A stretch of 64,000 nt of DNA from Phalacrocorax aristotelis (taxonomy: Eukaryota > Chordata > Aves > Suliformes > Phalacrocoracidae), in NCBI RefSeq assembly GCF_949628215.1, contig NC_134288.1:11973682-12037681 (forward strand), in the 5' to 3' direction. Made by a program: the position numbers and the translations under genes. The notes under the pieces were generated by a model that worked only from the letters and a program-made list of their open reading frames with translations, searched no databases and was not told the DNA's origin. Shown piece after piece: positions 36,542 through 47,300 of this stretch; within the stretch, counting starts at the first letter, position 1, and each line of letters opens with the position of its first letter.

Positions 36542-36567
36542 CCCCCCCCCCCCCCCCCCCCCCCCCC
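36542..36567. repeat. Poly(C) run of 26
   Basis: 26 consecutive C inside the CpG island. The run can form i-motif/G-quadruplex structures, and its length is unreliable in an assembly. Confidence 0.8.
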
Positions 36568-37045
36568 GTTCGGCCGCTCCCGCAGCGTTAGGGTGGGCTG
36601 AGGGGGGCGGCGGCGGGTTCCTCTCGTCCGCCTCCGCTCCGGGGCCGAGGCGCTTCCTCCGCCCGCGGGGCGCTGCCGGTGCGGGGGGCTGTGAGGCCCC
36701 CCGGGCAAGGGGTGGGCGAGCTGCCCCCCCGGCTCCTGTCAGCCGTGGCCTGTCCCTCCGCTTCTCCGGCGGCCGCGTTGGGTCCTCCGAGCGTGCCTCG
36801 GGCAGCAGAGTGCCCGGAGCCGCCCTCCCGAGGCCGGGGGGCGGCAGAGGGAACCCGTTCCTTGTGAACCGCGGCGCTGGAGTGGGGGGGGGGGTTCACC
36901 CGCGCTCAGAGGGGGTCGCTGGAGGGGGGGAGACGTGGTTAGCCGGTCTGGTACCCGCGGTCAGGAGCGTGTTCTTGATTACCTCACGGTGGTACAGAAT
37001 CGGTTTTAAGTGCAATTTTTTTGCCTTTTTTTTTTTTTTTAACAG

Positions 37046-37120
37046 CTGGTACTGATAATTTTTGCAGGCTTTAATGGTTTACAGTTGAAAGACACCTAAC
37101 TGATAAGGTTTCCTGTAGTC
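37046..37120 (+). other. TCFL5: TCFL5 5' UTR just before the ATG, with possible splice acceptor
   Basis: A 16-T tract followed by AACAG (AG at 37044-37045) looks like a 3' splice site, which would make 37046-37120 the start of the coding exon's 5' UTR after a noncoding exon in the island. Alternatively exon 1 runs unspliced from the island. I cannot pick a matching donor. Confidence 0.35.
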
Positions 37121-37854
37121 ATGTCAGGATCAGCCCCAGAGGAGCCTCAGACCTCCATTCCTCAAAGCACAGCTAGTGTTCCTGATCCTGCTCCGGTTGC
37201 TGTCGGACCTGGAGGCTCAAGTGACGTTTCCTTTGGTGAGCAAAATCTTAGCTTCACCACCCCAGACGTCAGCCTGGTGGAGATGATGGAAACTGAGTAC
37301 ACCCAGCTGCAGCACATACTCTACTCACACACGGAGGCACAAGCTAGTGAAGGTGAAGTGGAAGCTAGGCTCAATTGTTTCTGCTCGCCTGGTAATTCTG
37401 CAGACCCCACTCTGCACCAGACCTCACAGAACACGAGTCAGGAGGTGTGTTCATCAAACGGCTCTGGGAACCGGTCAGTTTCCCCGGTTATCTGTCAGTC
37501 TGGATTACCTTCTGACAGCAATTTGCTAAGTTCAAACACACGTTTGGGCTATGCTGACTTTCAGGAGCTCAGAATGATGTTACTTAGCGAGTCTAACCTC
37601 CCTTTGAACCAGACAGATAAAACACCTAACAGTAGCTCAGTAGACGTCCCAGGTCACAGTTCACTAAAAGTTAAACACGGTGAAAATTTTCTTGGGGCGA
37701 ATAAAGGAAATGTACTTATTGGAAATTCAGCACTGGCACCAGAGCCTAGATCTAAATCTGCAGTCAGAGTTCGGTTGGAAGACAGATTCAACAGCATCCA
37801 GACAGAAAACCCCAGATGTCAAGAACCCCAAGAATCTGGAGTAACTCTTAACAA
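37121..37854 (+). CDS. TCFL5: TCFL5 coding exon 1
   Basis: The exon covers 244 codons plus 2 nt, with donor AACAA|GTGTGT. It carries the family's N-terminal signature (SLVEMMETEYTQLQHILYSH), then YADFQELRMMLLSE, then RSKSAVRVRLEDRFNSIQ. Between these lies a Ser/Asn-rich, poorly conserved region. Human has an Ala/Gly-rich region there instead. Confidence 0.96.
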
Positions 37855-40800
37855 GTGTGTTGCAATTAATTTTTAGTTTATGTTGTTAAGCTATGTATTA
37901 TCATATAGTTCAAAACTGATTTTCTACAGGAAACCTAAGAACAGTGCTTCTTTTAATGCATGAGAATGATGGGTTGGGCTTTTTTAAACTGTGCCAGTCA
38001 AACGTGGCTGCACCTCAACTGACCTCAGATTAGGCCCCTCTTTATATTGCGTAAATAGTACAGAATGTAGTTCCAAAATCAGTTACTTTACAACTTTATT
38101 CTTGATAACAACAGGTAATGTAAATAAAGGTGAGGGAAGAATGTTACCTAGTTTTAATATGCAACTTGCTAAAAGCAAAGTAGACTTTTGATCATAATAA
38201 AATATTAAGAGCAATTAATTGGTATCACAGAATGGTTTGGGTTGGAAGGGACCTTCAGAGGCCATCTGGTCCAACCCTGCTGCAGTGAGCAGGGACGTCT
38301 TCAACTAGGTCAGGGTGCTCAGAGCCCCGTCCAACTGGCCTTGAACGTTCCTACGGATGGGGCATCTACCACCTCTCTGGGCAGCCTGTGCCAGTGTTTC
38401 GGCACCCTCATAAGTAAAATTTTATTTCCTTATGTCCAGTCTAAATCTACCCTCCTTTAGTTTAAAACCATCACCCCTTGTCCTGTCACAACAGGCCTTG
38501 CTAAAGAGGTGGCCCCCATCTTTCCTATAGTCCCCCTTTAAGCACACGAAGGCTGCAATAAGGTCTCCCCGCAGGTCTTCTCTTCTCCAGGCTGAACAAC
38601 CCCAACTCTCTCTGCCTGCCCTTGTAGCAGAGGGGCTCCAGCCCTCGGATCGTTTTCGTGGCCTCCTCTGGAGCAGCTCCAACAGCTCCATGTCCTTCCT
38701 GTGCTGAGGGCTCCAGAGTGTTATAATGTGGAAGTCTGACTATGGGGAAAACTTTGAGCAAAAATACTGTTACAATCTGGCCCTGTAACTGTATTTATGT
38801 GCTGATAAAACATTTTATTGAGGCATAAAGCTGAATTGTTACTGCACAGAATAAAATATCTTCTCAGCTGATTTTTTTTTTTTGGTCCCTGAAGTAGGCA
38901 ATATGGCAATAACAACGATTTCTGTTTACAGTACATGAAAGTGGTTTGGTAGTGATAGTTCCTAGAAGTGTGTGTAGCTGTAAATTTTTCTGCAGTCATT
39001 TTCAAGTTGTCAAGTTTGGTATGTTTTCTGTGTTGGTTTTGTTGTGTTTTTGTTTTTGTTTTTTTTTTTTAAGTTTAGTAACATTCATTCGACAACCGTC
39101 AGAACTGATAGGTGTTCCTCTTCATCACCAAGAAAACAAGTGTGCTGCGTTAGGGAAAAATAAGACTGTGCCTGCCACGCCTTCTTTACAGTTCACATAC
39201 CCGTTATTTACTATGAACACAGGGTCTACTGCTGGAAGTGCTAATCCCTCACAAGCACAGGTAGATAACATATTCACCGCTAGTGTACTCTGCTCATTTC
39301 AAATGCTAATTAATGTTAAGCTATTAGGTGTAATATAGTTCTAAAGGTTTGTGTTAGTGTGAGTTGGTTTGAATAGGGATGATCAGAGTGATCTGTAATG
39401 CAATTTATTTATTCTTATGTTAATCTTTAAAACCACTAAAAGTAATTTGCCACACAAACCAATGGCATGGCAGTTATGTCATTTGTAATAACATGCATCC
39501 AAGTAATGATCAATAGGCCTTTAGAACTCTTACTAGAAGGACTTTTTTCGTCTGAGTTTATCAGTGTATATCTGCTTCATCTACGCAATACAAAACAGAG
39601 ACACCTTGTACTGTTTTTGGTGGTTCCATTTTTTAAATTAATTTTGATTTTTTTCCCCCTGACTCGCAGTAACCTCTGAAGCAAGAGCAATAGCACAGCA
39701 TTCAGCAATGTCAGAGGTATCACCCAAAAAATGAGCAGCCTGTTAAAATCCTATGGTTGTGGTGTGTGGAAGTAACTGGGATTTGTTCTAATACAACGCA
39801 TTGAATCATGAGGCTAATACTTAAGAAGGCAATCTGAAGGTATCAAAATAGTTTATTTTTTTTTATGTATATAGTCCTCTAAGTATTTCCTTTTTGGCTT
39901 TCACAGACCTCTGGAACATCTTGCACTATTTTGGAAGCTGCCAAACATCAAGACCTTGGGATACCCAAGACATTCTCTTTCTGCTGTCAGGAAGTTGAAC
40001 CCACAAAACAGACAGTAGGTGCTATGAATAAAGCTTTGCCTGAGGAAGTTTGGATTAAAGTTGGAGGTAAACCATTTATCTTCTTTTCACTTAGCTTTCT
40101 CTTGGCCTTCAAATGTACATTTTTTTCTGAATTTTTGTGTTTTTTAGAATCAATATGATTTTAGTGAATTATATGAGGTGTGGGTTTTATGTCTGAGATG
40201 TGCTATAGGCAACACGGGACTAGATTTCTCAACAGAAAAAAAATCAATGCCTATGATTTTAGCTGTACTTTCAAAATTATTGAGTACTTCTAGCTTGAAA
40301 TGAGAAAACCCAAGGTTGCAAAGTACCTTTGAAAACCTGGGCCCGAAGTAAGCAACTGGTTTCTTTCTACACTTTTTGACCCCAAAGCAGATCCAGTCAG
40401 TATCAAACTGAAGAACATTTAAAGACTGCTTCAAATGCTAATCAAAGGCAGGCATGATCTCAGTGGGTTCTCTGAGTAAATAGATACTAGGCGGATTCTG
40501 AAACAGCAAGGAGCGCCTTAGGGCTTCCAAAGGACGTGCCTTGCTGTAAGAGCTGATCTATGTTTGCAACAAAGCTTCAAAGATTATTCCACATAAATAA
40601 AGGGACAAAAAAAAAAAAATTCCGTTATCTTAATTTTCAGTGATTAGTGGGAGGGTTATAAATAGGTTCTTCTTTTCCTCTTTGTTCTTCCAAGATGACA
40701 CCTTATGCAAACAAGGGATAAACAGGAGAAGCTGCAGCCAAATAAGCCCATTGGATACAAACATAGATCGCAAACCTCTTAGTGAAATTCAAAATATGCG

Positions 40801-42195
40801 CGATGACAGCCAGAGTACTGCCTCTGCCCAGGGTCCCTGGCAGTCAGCACAGTCAAATTCAAGCATGCAGGTGCAAAGTGCTACACAGGACGGAATCGCC
40901 CAGCGAAGAGAGAGACACAACCGCATGGAGAGAGACAGAAGGTAACTTCTATGAGGGGTGGCAATACAAAGTTTTTGAAGCCTAAAATACTGAAACTGTA
41001 ATACTCCTGTTATCCAGAGTAAAATGCAAAATTGATGTATTTTGTTTTACCTACAAGAAAAAGTAATGCAGGTGGTGAGGGTTTGGTGTTTGTTAGAGGG
41101 GAAAAAAAAAATATATATTTCATTGTGGTTGTCTTTGTTGGTTTTTTACTCTCTGAACACACAAAAAGCGATTTCAAAACATTTAACCAATTCTGTAAGG
41201 ATGAGGTAACTTGCATATAACATTAATATACAAATACAAAGCTTGTAGCAAGCTTGTCTCCAAAGTCCATGGCGTGTAGCGCATGTGTGTTGTTTTCCTT
41301 TTTTCATTTTTTTCCCTTCCTTCTTGCCCATCGGTTGATAACCTTTTGTATTTGCCTGTAGGCGCAGAATCCGGATTTGTTGTGATGAGCTGAATCTTCT
41401 GGTTCCGTTCTGTACTGTTGATACTGATAAGGCAACAACTTTACAATGGACAACTGCGTTTCTGAAGTACATTCAGGAAAGGCACGGTGATTCTCTGAAA
41501 CAGGTTGTAAATCTAATTTCATTTTTGTTCTTGATAAAAGTGTGACATGGTTTAAAGCTAAAAGTACATGGGATGCTTCTGCTTGATGCTGTTTGGAAAG
41601 GACCTCTCCGTCATTGAAACTCCCTTTTAAAAATGCTTTTTTTAAACAGCTGTCCTCACAAGAGTTCAGTTCAGTTGTGTGAAATCATAAAATCACAGGC
41701 TGTCCTCCATCAGGGTTTTCACATCAGCTGTTTTTAAATTAGACTAGTTGCTGAGCATGATACTATGTGGCCAACAGCGTAGAATTGCAGTTCTCCTTGG
41801 TCGTTCCTCCCTGCCTTCCCCTCCTTCAGTGTCTCTATTTTCTACTTGCTTCATGGAGTTGTCGTCTAGCTAGTTTTCATGACCGGGCAGTTAAGTGATG
41901 GGATTCACAGCTCCATGCCCACACTAGCTTAAAGTGGGTGAGAACTGTAGAGGCTTATGTGCCCTATAAGCAGCTCCCATGCAGCCACACCAGTACTTGC
42001 AGCCCCAGAGTAATTCTGGCTCTGCTAAGTATCTTAAGAGAGTAGACGGCGCACGTATGGGAATCCCTGCTTCTCAAGACACTGGCGTGGCCCCTCAGCA
42101 CTTGCTATTAAAGGGTTTTCTTTTTTTCCCAAGACATCAGTGGAATAAAAACATACATCTCGAGACAGTATCTACATTAAACATAATCGTTACTC

Positions 42196-42226
<31 letters not shown>

Positions 42227-42348
42227 AGGAATTTGAGACTGTGTTCTGTGGTAAAACAGGCAGGAGACTAAAAATAGCAAGATCAGACTCCTTTGTAACG
42301 TGTGCAATGCAGGAAAACATGCCTGGCTATGGAGACCAAGTAGTCTGA
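37121..42348 (+). CDS. TCFL5: TCFL5 (transcription factor-like 5), bHLH protein, 6 coding exons
   Basis: This is a nuclear bHLH transcription factor active in spermatocytes and ciliogenesis. Joining 37121-37854, 39074-39260, 39907-40066, 40695-40941, 41362-41503 and 42229-42348 gives 1,590 nt, or 529 residues plus TGA; human is about 500. All junction phases agree. The chosen ATG is the first after an in-frame TAA at 37097-37099 and has G at -3. It is followed by MSGSAPEEP and the conserved LSFTTPDVSLVEMMETEYTQ. The bHLH lies at about residues 430-485: RRERHNRMERDRRRRIR, then CCDELNLLVPFC and ATTLQWTTAFLKYIQERHGD. His, Glu and Arg at the canonical base-contact positions predict E-box binding. 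The flanking genes DIDO1 and COL9A3 match human synteny. Confidence 0.97.
37855..39073 (+). other. TCFL5: TCFL5 intron 1
   Basis: The intron contains a CR1 LINE fragment at 38224-38718. It ends in a T-rich tract with acceptor AAG. Confidence 0.85.
38224..38718 (-). mobile_element. CR1 LINE 3' fragment, antisense in TCFL5 intron 1
   Basis: About 495 bases. It starts with CACAGAATGG...GGTTGGAAGGGACC and CTGGTCCAACC, which is the reverse complement of the CR1 3' end. It runs through the typical GGCAGCCTGTGCCAGTG, CTTCTCTTCTCCAGGCTGAA and GCTCCAACAGCTCCATGTCC blocks to GTGCTGAGGGCTCC. It is 5'-truncated, as CR1 copies usually are. CR1 is the dominant LINE of birds and other sauropsids. Confidence 0.93.
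39074..39260 (+). CDS. TCFL5: TCFL5 coding exon 2
   Basis: The exon is 187 nt, entered in phase 2. The junction gives LNNLVTFIRQPSELIGVPL, then ENKCAALGKNK and LQFTYPLFTMN, matching human TCFL5. Donor CAG|GTAGAT. Confidence 0.95.
39261..39906 (+). other. TCFL5: TCFL5 intron 2
   Basis: AT-rich intron with no notable element, ending GCTTTCACAG. Confidence 0.85.
39907..40066 (+). CDS. TCFL5: TCFL5 coding exon 3
   Basis: The exon is 160 nt from phase 0 to phase 1: SCTILEAAKHQDLGIPKTFS, then PTKQTVGAMNKALPEEVWIK and VGG. It is well conserved with human TCFL5. Donor GGAG|GTAAAC. Confidence 0.95.
40067..40694 (+). other. TCFL5: TCFL5 intron 3
   Basis: AT-rich intron with an A run near 40608, ending TTCTTCCAAG. 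Nothing else is seen. Confidence 0.85.
40695..40941 (+). CDS. TCFL5: TCFL5 coding exon 4 (basic region)
   Basis: The exon is 247 nt from phase 1 to phase 2. DTLCKQGINRRSCSQISPLD and RKPLSEIQNMRDD lead into RRERHNRMERDRR. The exon ends inside the basic DNA-binding region (AG|GTAACT). Confidence 0.96.
40942..41361 (+). other. TCFL5: TCFL5 intron 4
   Basis: This intron splits the bHLH basic region. It has an A/T-rich middle (poly-A near 41103) and ends TTGCCTGTAG. Confidence 0.85.
41362..41503 (+). CDS. TCFL5: TCFL5 coding exon 5 (helix-loop-helix)
   Basis: The exon is 142 nt: RRIRICCDELNLLVPFCTVD, then TDKATTLQWTTAFLKYIQER and HGDSLKQ. It holds the last basic residues, both helices and the loop. 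This is the most conserved part of the protein. Confidence 0.97.
41504..42228 (+). other. TCFL5: TCFL5 intron 5
   Basis: The intron ends in a long T-rich tract before TTTTTTAG. Nothing else is recognised. Confidence 0.85.
42229..42348 (+). CDS. TCFL5: TCFL5 coding exon 6
   Basis: The exon has 40 codons including the TGA at 42346-42348. EFETVFCGKTGRRLKIARSD matches the conserved C-terminal EFESVFCGKTGRRLK block of mammals, followed by a divergent tail ending GDQVV. Confidence 0.95.
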   Translation, partial: EFETVFCGKTGRRLKIARSDSFVTCAMQENMPGYGDQVV

Positions 42349-43240
42349 CCTGACTGCCTCAAATTGTATGACAAGTGTGGCTAACTAACAGTGGCCCAGA
42401 CTATTTTATTTTCTCTGTTTACATGCTGAATGTAAAGTGCAAAATATAACTTGTAAAAATAGAACTTTAAAGAAAACATTCTTTATTCAAAATGGAAATG
42501 AAAGTTAACTGCCAGCAATGAAATCAGTGCTCTGTTAAAGGGGCTTTGGGACCAGAAGCTATAAGAAAATGTCATGACAGCTAAGTATATTTCCCCTTTA
42601 GTTATAAAAAAGTATGTTCTTTTTCGGTTTGTGGTTTTTTTTGTTGTGGTTGTTTGGTTTGGTTTGGTTTTTTTTTAAAGATGACCCAGTACATTTAGGA
42701 ATAGTTGTAGAACATCAGTCTGTCCTGTTACTTTAATGACTAGATGCACAAGTACTTTTCAAGTGTAAAAAGATATTAAAGTTACCATATTATAATGCCC
42801 ATCTTTTCCATTAAAAATTTAATGGCTATATTGGCTAATTGGGTAAGGGCATAGTTTCTAAGCTCTGCTGGTATTATGGAGTTCACATTTGCCATACATA
42901 TTTTAACATACTTGGCCCTAAAGAGTAATACAGGGGTGTTAGCATTTTTTAAAAAATACAGTACCATTTTTAATGCTTGTCACCCATCTGTCCAACAGTT
43001 TCTTGTATTGTTACTTTAGTCAAAGAGTGGCATATTTTAAACAGTAGATTATTTAAATGCAGAAACTGTTTTCATATTTAAAGATTAATATGACTCCTTT
43101 GTTTGTAAGTTTTAGCATATAGGGCAGAAATAGAATAGCGTGTGAGCTGACAGTGGTTTTATTCGTTTTTTTTAAATAGATGATGCTAGCAAGTTTTAAA
43201 GTACAAAAGGTCTCCCAAAATAAATATTGTTCTAAATCAC
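42349..43240 (+). other. TCFL5: TCFL5 3' UTR
   Basis: Noncoding AT-rich sequence after the stop, with ATTAAA at 42775-42780 and AATAAA at 43219-43224. The end point is inferred from the AATAAA. Confidence 0.5.
43219..43224 (+). promoter_or_regulatory. TCFL5: Poly(A) signal, TCFL5
   Basis: AATAAA about 870 bases past the stop, followed by T/G-containing ATTGTTC. An ATTAAA at 42775 could serve a shorter form. Confidence 0.45.
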
Positions 43241-44196
43241 GGATATGGGCAATTTTTGCAGCAATTTCCAAACAATGCTAGTAGTTCTGGAAAATGGAGT
43301 TCAGCCGAGTTTCTTTGATGTGTACAATGACACTTACAACATCACAAAGAAAAGGTTAAAAAAAATCTCCTTTTATTTTTACAACAGTTCATACAGGTGT
43401 TTTTGGCTGGACGTGAGCATCCTTTCTTATTTGGGGCTTTGTTCACAATTACTGTGCAAATAGCTTAAGTAGAGGTTGTGAAAATGCTGTTACTTAATTT
43501 CATTTATTATCATATGGAAATATACAAAAATTCTCCCCTGGAAATTAAAATATATACATTACACCTTTTGCAGAATTTGATTGCAAGAGGATTACTATTT
43601 ACTAGTCTTGGCAAATATTTGAGGTGCAATCTGCCAAACTGATCACTGACAGCATATACATAAGCTATGGTCTCGTCTTAGGCCAGAATCTTAAGATATT
43701 AAAATAGGGGCTATTTAAACGCCTAGTTTCCACTGCTGTAAACAGCAGTTAGGTGCCTGAACTCCTTCACCCCGTGTATCTCATGCAGGTTTGTGCACTA
43801 ACTGAAGTCAGGGGGAGCAGCACCAAGGAATTCAACTCACAAAGCTCAAATGTTTATACCGAAAAGTTGTGATCTTTAGTACACAGCTGGGGGGGGGGGT
43901 GATGGTAAAAAGGAACGCTGCTTCCTCTTGCAGGTCTCTTGAACAAAGGGACAAAGGGAAGGTGAGGTTGTTTAGCAGTCAAAATTCTGGAAAGTAATTG
44001 AGGGGAGGAAAAAATACTCCTAAAGCATCTTTTAATTAAAGTTTTCATCTGATGCTTTTTCATAGAACTGTGTCAGTCTCCACTTAATATAATAGAAGGA
44101 ACATCTGTCCATTTATCACTAGGAGGATTCTGCCTGTTTTGTCACAATGCACTGTTTATTTAAATATTCAGTCACTTTGCTTCTTGTACTGTTGCT
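43241..44196. other. Convergent spacer: TCFL5 end and COL9A3 3' UTR
   Basis: The COL9A3 3' UTR (- strand) must lie here. Reverse-strand AATAAA occurs at 44155-44160, only 37 bases past the stop, and at 43503-43508, about 690 bases past it. I see no coding sequence. A run of 10 G occurs near 43889. Confidence 0.5.
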
Positions 44197-44372
44197 TTAT
44201 GACTTTTTGGAAGTTGATGCTCCAACAGCTCCCATGCAAGCCGACGTGTCGCATATTCCTGGAGTTCCCGCAGCCCCAATAGCACCAGGAGTACCAGGAT
44301 CCCCTGGAAGACCGGGTTCACCCTGAGCACCATCACGACCATTTTTAGTAATTCCAGGTACACCAGGTGGTC
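44197..44372 (-). CDS. COL9A3: COL9A3 last exon: end of COL1 and NC1
   Basis: The exon has 2 nt plus 58 codons including TAA at 44197-44199. It reads [20 protein letters not shown], continues through [18 protein letters not shown], and ends [19 protein letters not shown]. The ITKNG segment interrupts the Gly-X-Y pattern. The two NC1 cysteines are the conserved interchain disulfide pair. The tail after CDTSAC is shorter than in human. Confidence 0.96.
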
Positions 44373-47300
44373 CTAAACAAGAAGGGGAAAAAGATTACAT
44401 GTATTATTTCTTCCACTCCCCCCTTTTTTTTTTTAAATATACATATGTGTGTGTGTATGTTACTTTTAGAGTTCTTAAAATACTTTGAGTGTCTGAGAAC
44501 ATCAGACTTGTTATGGCCTGTTGGGCACAAGGTGTTGAATAAATTTAGCCTGAATCTGGAGCACGTGCGTTGGATTTTTTAGAGTACCTTTGGATTTACT
44601 GGGATTATCTTGGTATAGTTGAAGGCGCATGTTTAGTGTTGCGCTTTTGTTACTGCATGTGTCTGGTTTGACTTTGGCTGATCGCTGCAGAACTGGATTC
44701 CGTCTCAGTACTGCCTCAGTTAGTGTACGACTCCATGAATAATAACAAGTAATTTGTAACCAGAATAATTTTACATCATCCCTGAATAGTTTTTTCAAGG
44801 GATGTCCTGGCTATGTGAGCTCACAGCTTATGTGTTGTGACAGCAGGAGTGCTCACAGCTGTCCCTCCTTCCTGGCCACCAGCCTGCTCCTTAGTGGGAG
44901 GCAGTGGCCTTCAGCTGCTTCAATTCATTGCACCTCCTTAATTTAGTTGTAATTAAGATTCTGAGTAAGGGAGGGAGAGTAGAGAGAATGATGATACAGA
45001 ACATCTCCCGGACATTACAGATAAGGAGTTCCCTTTATACCTGTGTCTAATTTTAAAAATTTACTCACGATGAAATAGATGTTTTGTTTATTGGCAAAAA
45101 TAATTTCTGCTATTATGTTTTTATTTCTTTTTTTCCTTCAGATGCCCAACCTAATTCACAAATCACTAATTTCTATAACAGCAATCTACTGAAGCTTCTT
45201 TAAATACTGTAAAATATGATTGTTTTCCTGATGGACAGCCATAGCAGGTGGTCTATAAAACTTCATTCCTGTCTTAATTATGATAGTGCTTGATTCTTTT
45301 TATTCATGTAAGTGATGAATTGCCTCTACTGCTGATCTCCTTACATTTCACGAGTAGGACAAATGCTCTCAATGTGTACTATCTTAGACAGCCTCTTTTT
45401 ACACACTTTGGAAAAGAAAACATTTATGGATTAATGCAATTATTTTAGGTAAGTATCTAAGACATCTGGGTGTAAATATTCCGGTTTTATGAAATTAAAT
45501 GGATGCAGGGCCTGCTTTTGGTGCCTGTAACGTAATCATTGTGCAGATGTAATCACAATCAGAAAAGCTGCTTTAACAGACGAGCAAAATAAAGAATATT
45601 CTTCCGAGTTTCTAATAGATACTAATTAATTTGCATAAGTTAATCTTTGAATCCTCTGAAGGATTCATGGCGTCAGGAACTATGATTATAACCAGGTACA
45701 GAGCAATAACACCACTATCTCTCAACACCATTACGCTAGGAAGTTATATTTGGTTTTGGTAAAATTAAATATTGTCCCCCATTTCTCTTGTTTGATCCAG
45801 AAACATGAACTGAATTTTGGAGGACTATAGCTGGTAGTCCAGGCTGTAGCTTTCACTGCAGCCATTCTTTTAAGCAGAGCATCAAAAAGACACGTGTCCA
45901 TCAGAAAACAGGCAGCAGGCATGATTCTTTTGCCTTAGTCTGGAGCCGGAGCCTCACACCTTTACACGAACTGCTACACTACTTGTTAATGAACTCATTA
46001 GTTACTGCATATGAAGTACCACTGAAACTAACAACCTCCTGACACCAGCAGCCACGTGAGAGTAGATAAGAAGGGTTCTGACTTCCCAATCTATAAAAGC
46101 TCCTGATCTTTCACAGCCATTAGTGGGAGAACCAAGAACAAACGAGGAGTCTGGCTGTCCCAGCAGCCTTTTCTCAAAAACATTCTCCAAATCGTTTAGG
46201 ACTAGACAGGAGTGGTGTGAAGAGGGGATGTGCTAATTAACTTCTACTGTTCAAACTGTCTGCACCTGCTGTGCCCACAGGAAAACAACCCTACTCTAAC
46301 AGTCAGAGGGACAAAGTGATTATAATCTACTGCCAACAATATGCAGAGCTGTCCCTCTTAAGCCTTTACTTCAGGCATGGTTTATTAAATTCTCTGCAGA
46401 GCCTTACCCTGAAGTCCTTGATCGCCGTCAGGCCCGTCAATACCTTGACCAACAGGTCCTTTATCTCCCTTTTCGCCAGAGTCACCTTTAAGCATAAACA
46501 CACAATTTCAACAGTGAGTTGTGTACTGCAGCTGGATCCAAGGACGGGAAGGGGAAAGACCAAGAGGAATGTAAAATCCTCAGGATGCTGCTAGGATCTC
46601 TGCTTACACTGCATCCCTCAAGATGCGAAACTGCCCCTAGACCTCCATCGGCTGCCCAACGCCTGCCCTTTACTCCTCCACTTCTCAGTGGAAATCAGTA
46701 CAAGCTTGCAATTTATTTCAGTGGGCATAAAAGAGAAGCTGGTTGGTTTAGTCTTACCTCTGGGACCAGGATCACCAAGTTCTCCTGTTGGCCCTCTGTA
46801 CCCAGGGGGGCCACGAGGACCAGGGTGCCCAACACTTCCCACAGCTCCAGGAGGACCCGGGGGACCCGCCGGGCCAGGACGACCCGTCATTCCCGGAGAC
46901 AACGGCTTTCTCAGATTAGCAGCTAACTGTGCAATTTGATCTGAAAAGAACAATTAAAAAGCGCACATCCAACTTTTTCACTCTTTGCTTGGCTGTTTCT
47001 TGTCTGCCACCAAGCGTGCTTCACTGAGCGAGCAGCTGAACACTGACAGTGAAGCAGAGCGGCATGCTTGGGCAGATCCCGCTCCCTGCCACTCCTACAC
47101 CCTTGCTGCTTCTGGCGGAAGGAAACTAAACATTGCATCTGTCCTCTCAGCTCAGCTGTGGCTTTTTATTTTTTTAAATCTCCACAGAGGGAGATTTTGG
47201 TCAGGAATCTGCAGGCTTTTAAGCCATTGATAATTTCTGTTTCCTAAACCACTTTAAAAGATGTCAAGTATTCTAGAAAACAAGCTTTCAGTGTTTAACT

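Larger units (their letters stand above)
36020..36980 (+). promoter_or_regulatory. TCFL5: CpG-island promoter of TCFL5
   Basis: About 950 bases of very GC- and CpG-rich sequence end about 140 bases upstream of the TCFL5 start codon. It contrasts sharply with the AT-rich flanks. It holds a GC box, an NRF1-type motif and MYB-type motifs, and I see no TATA box. DIDO1 ends upstream on the same strand, so this island most simply drives TCFL5. A long open frame through it (36135-37055) is a GC artefact. Confidence 0.8.

Noticed and set aside
36135-37055. 306-codon open frame through the CpG island
   Set aside because: GC-rich sequence has few stop codons. The product is Pro/Arg/Gly/Ala noise that runs through the C26 homopolymer, and other frames are open too. 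It has no resemblance to TCFL5 or any known protein.
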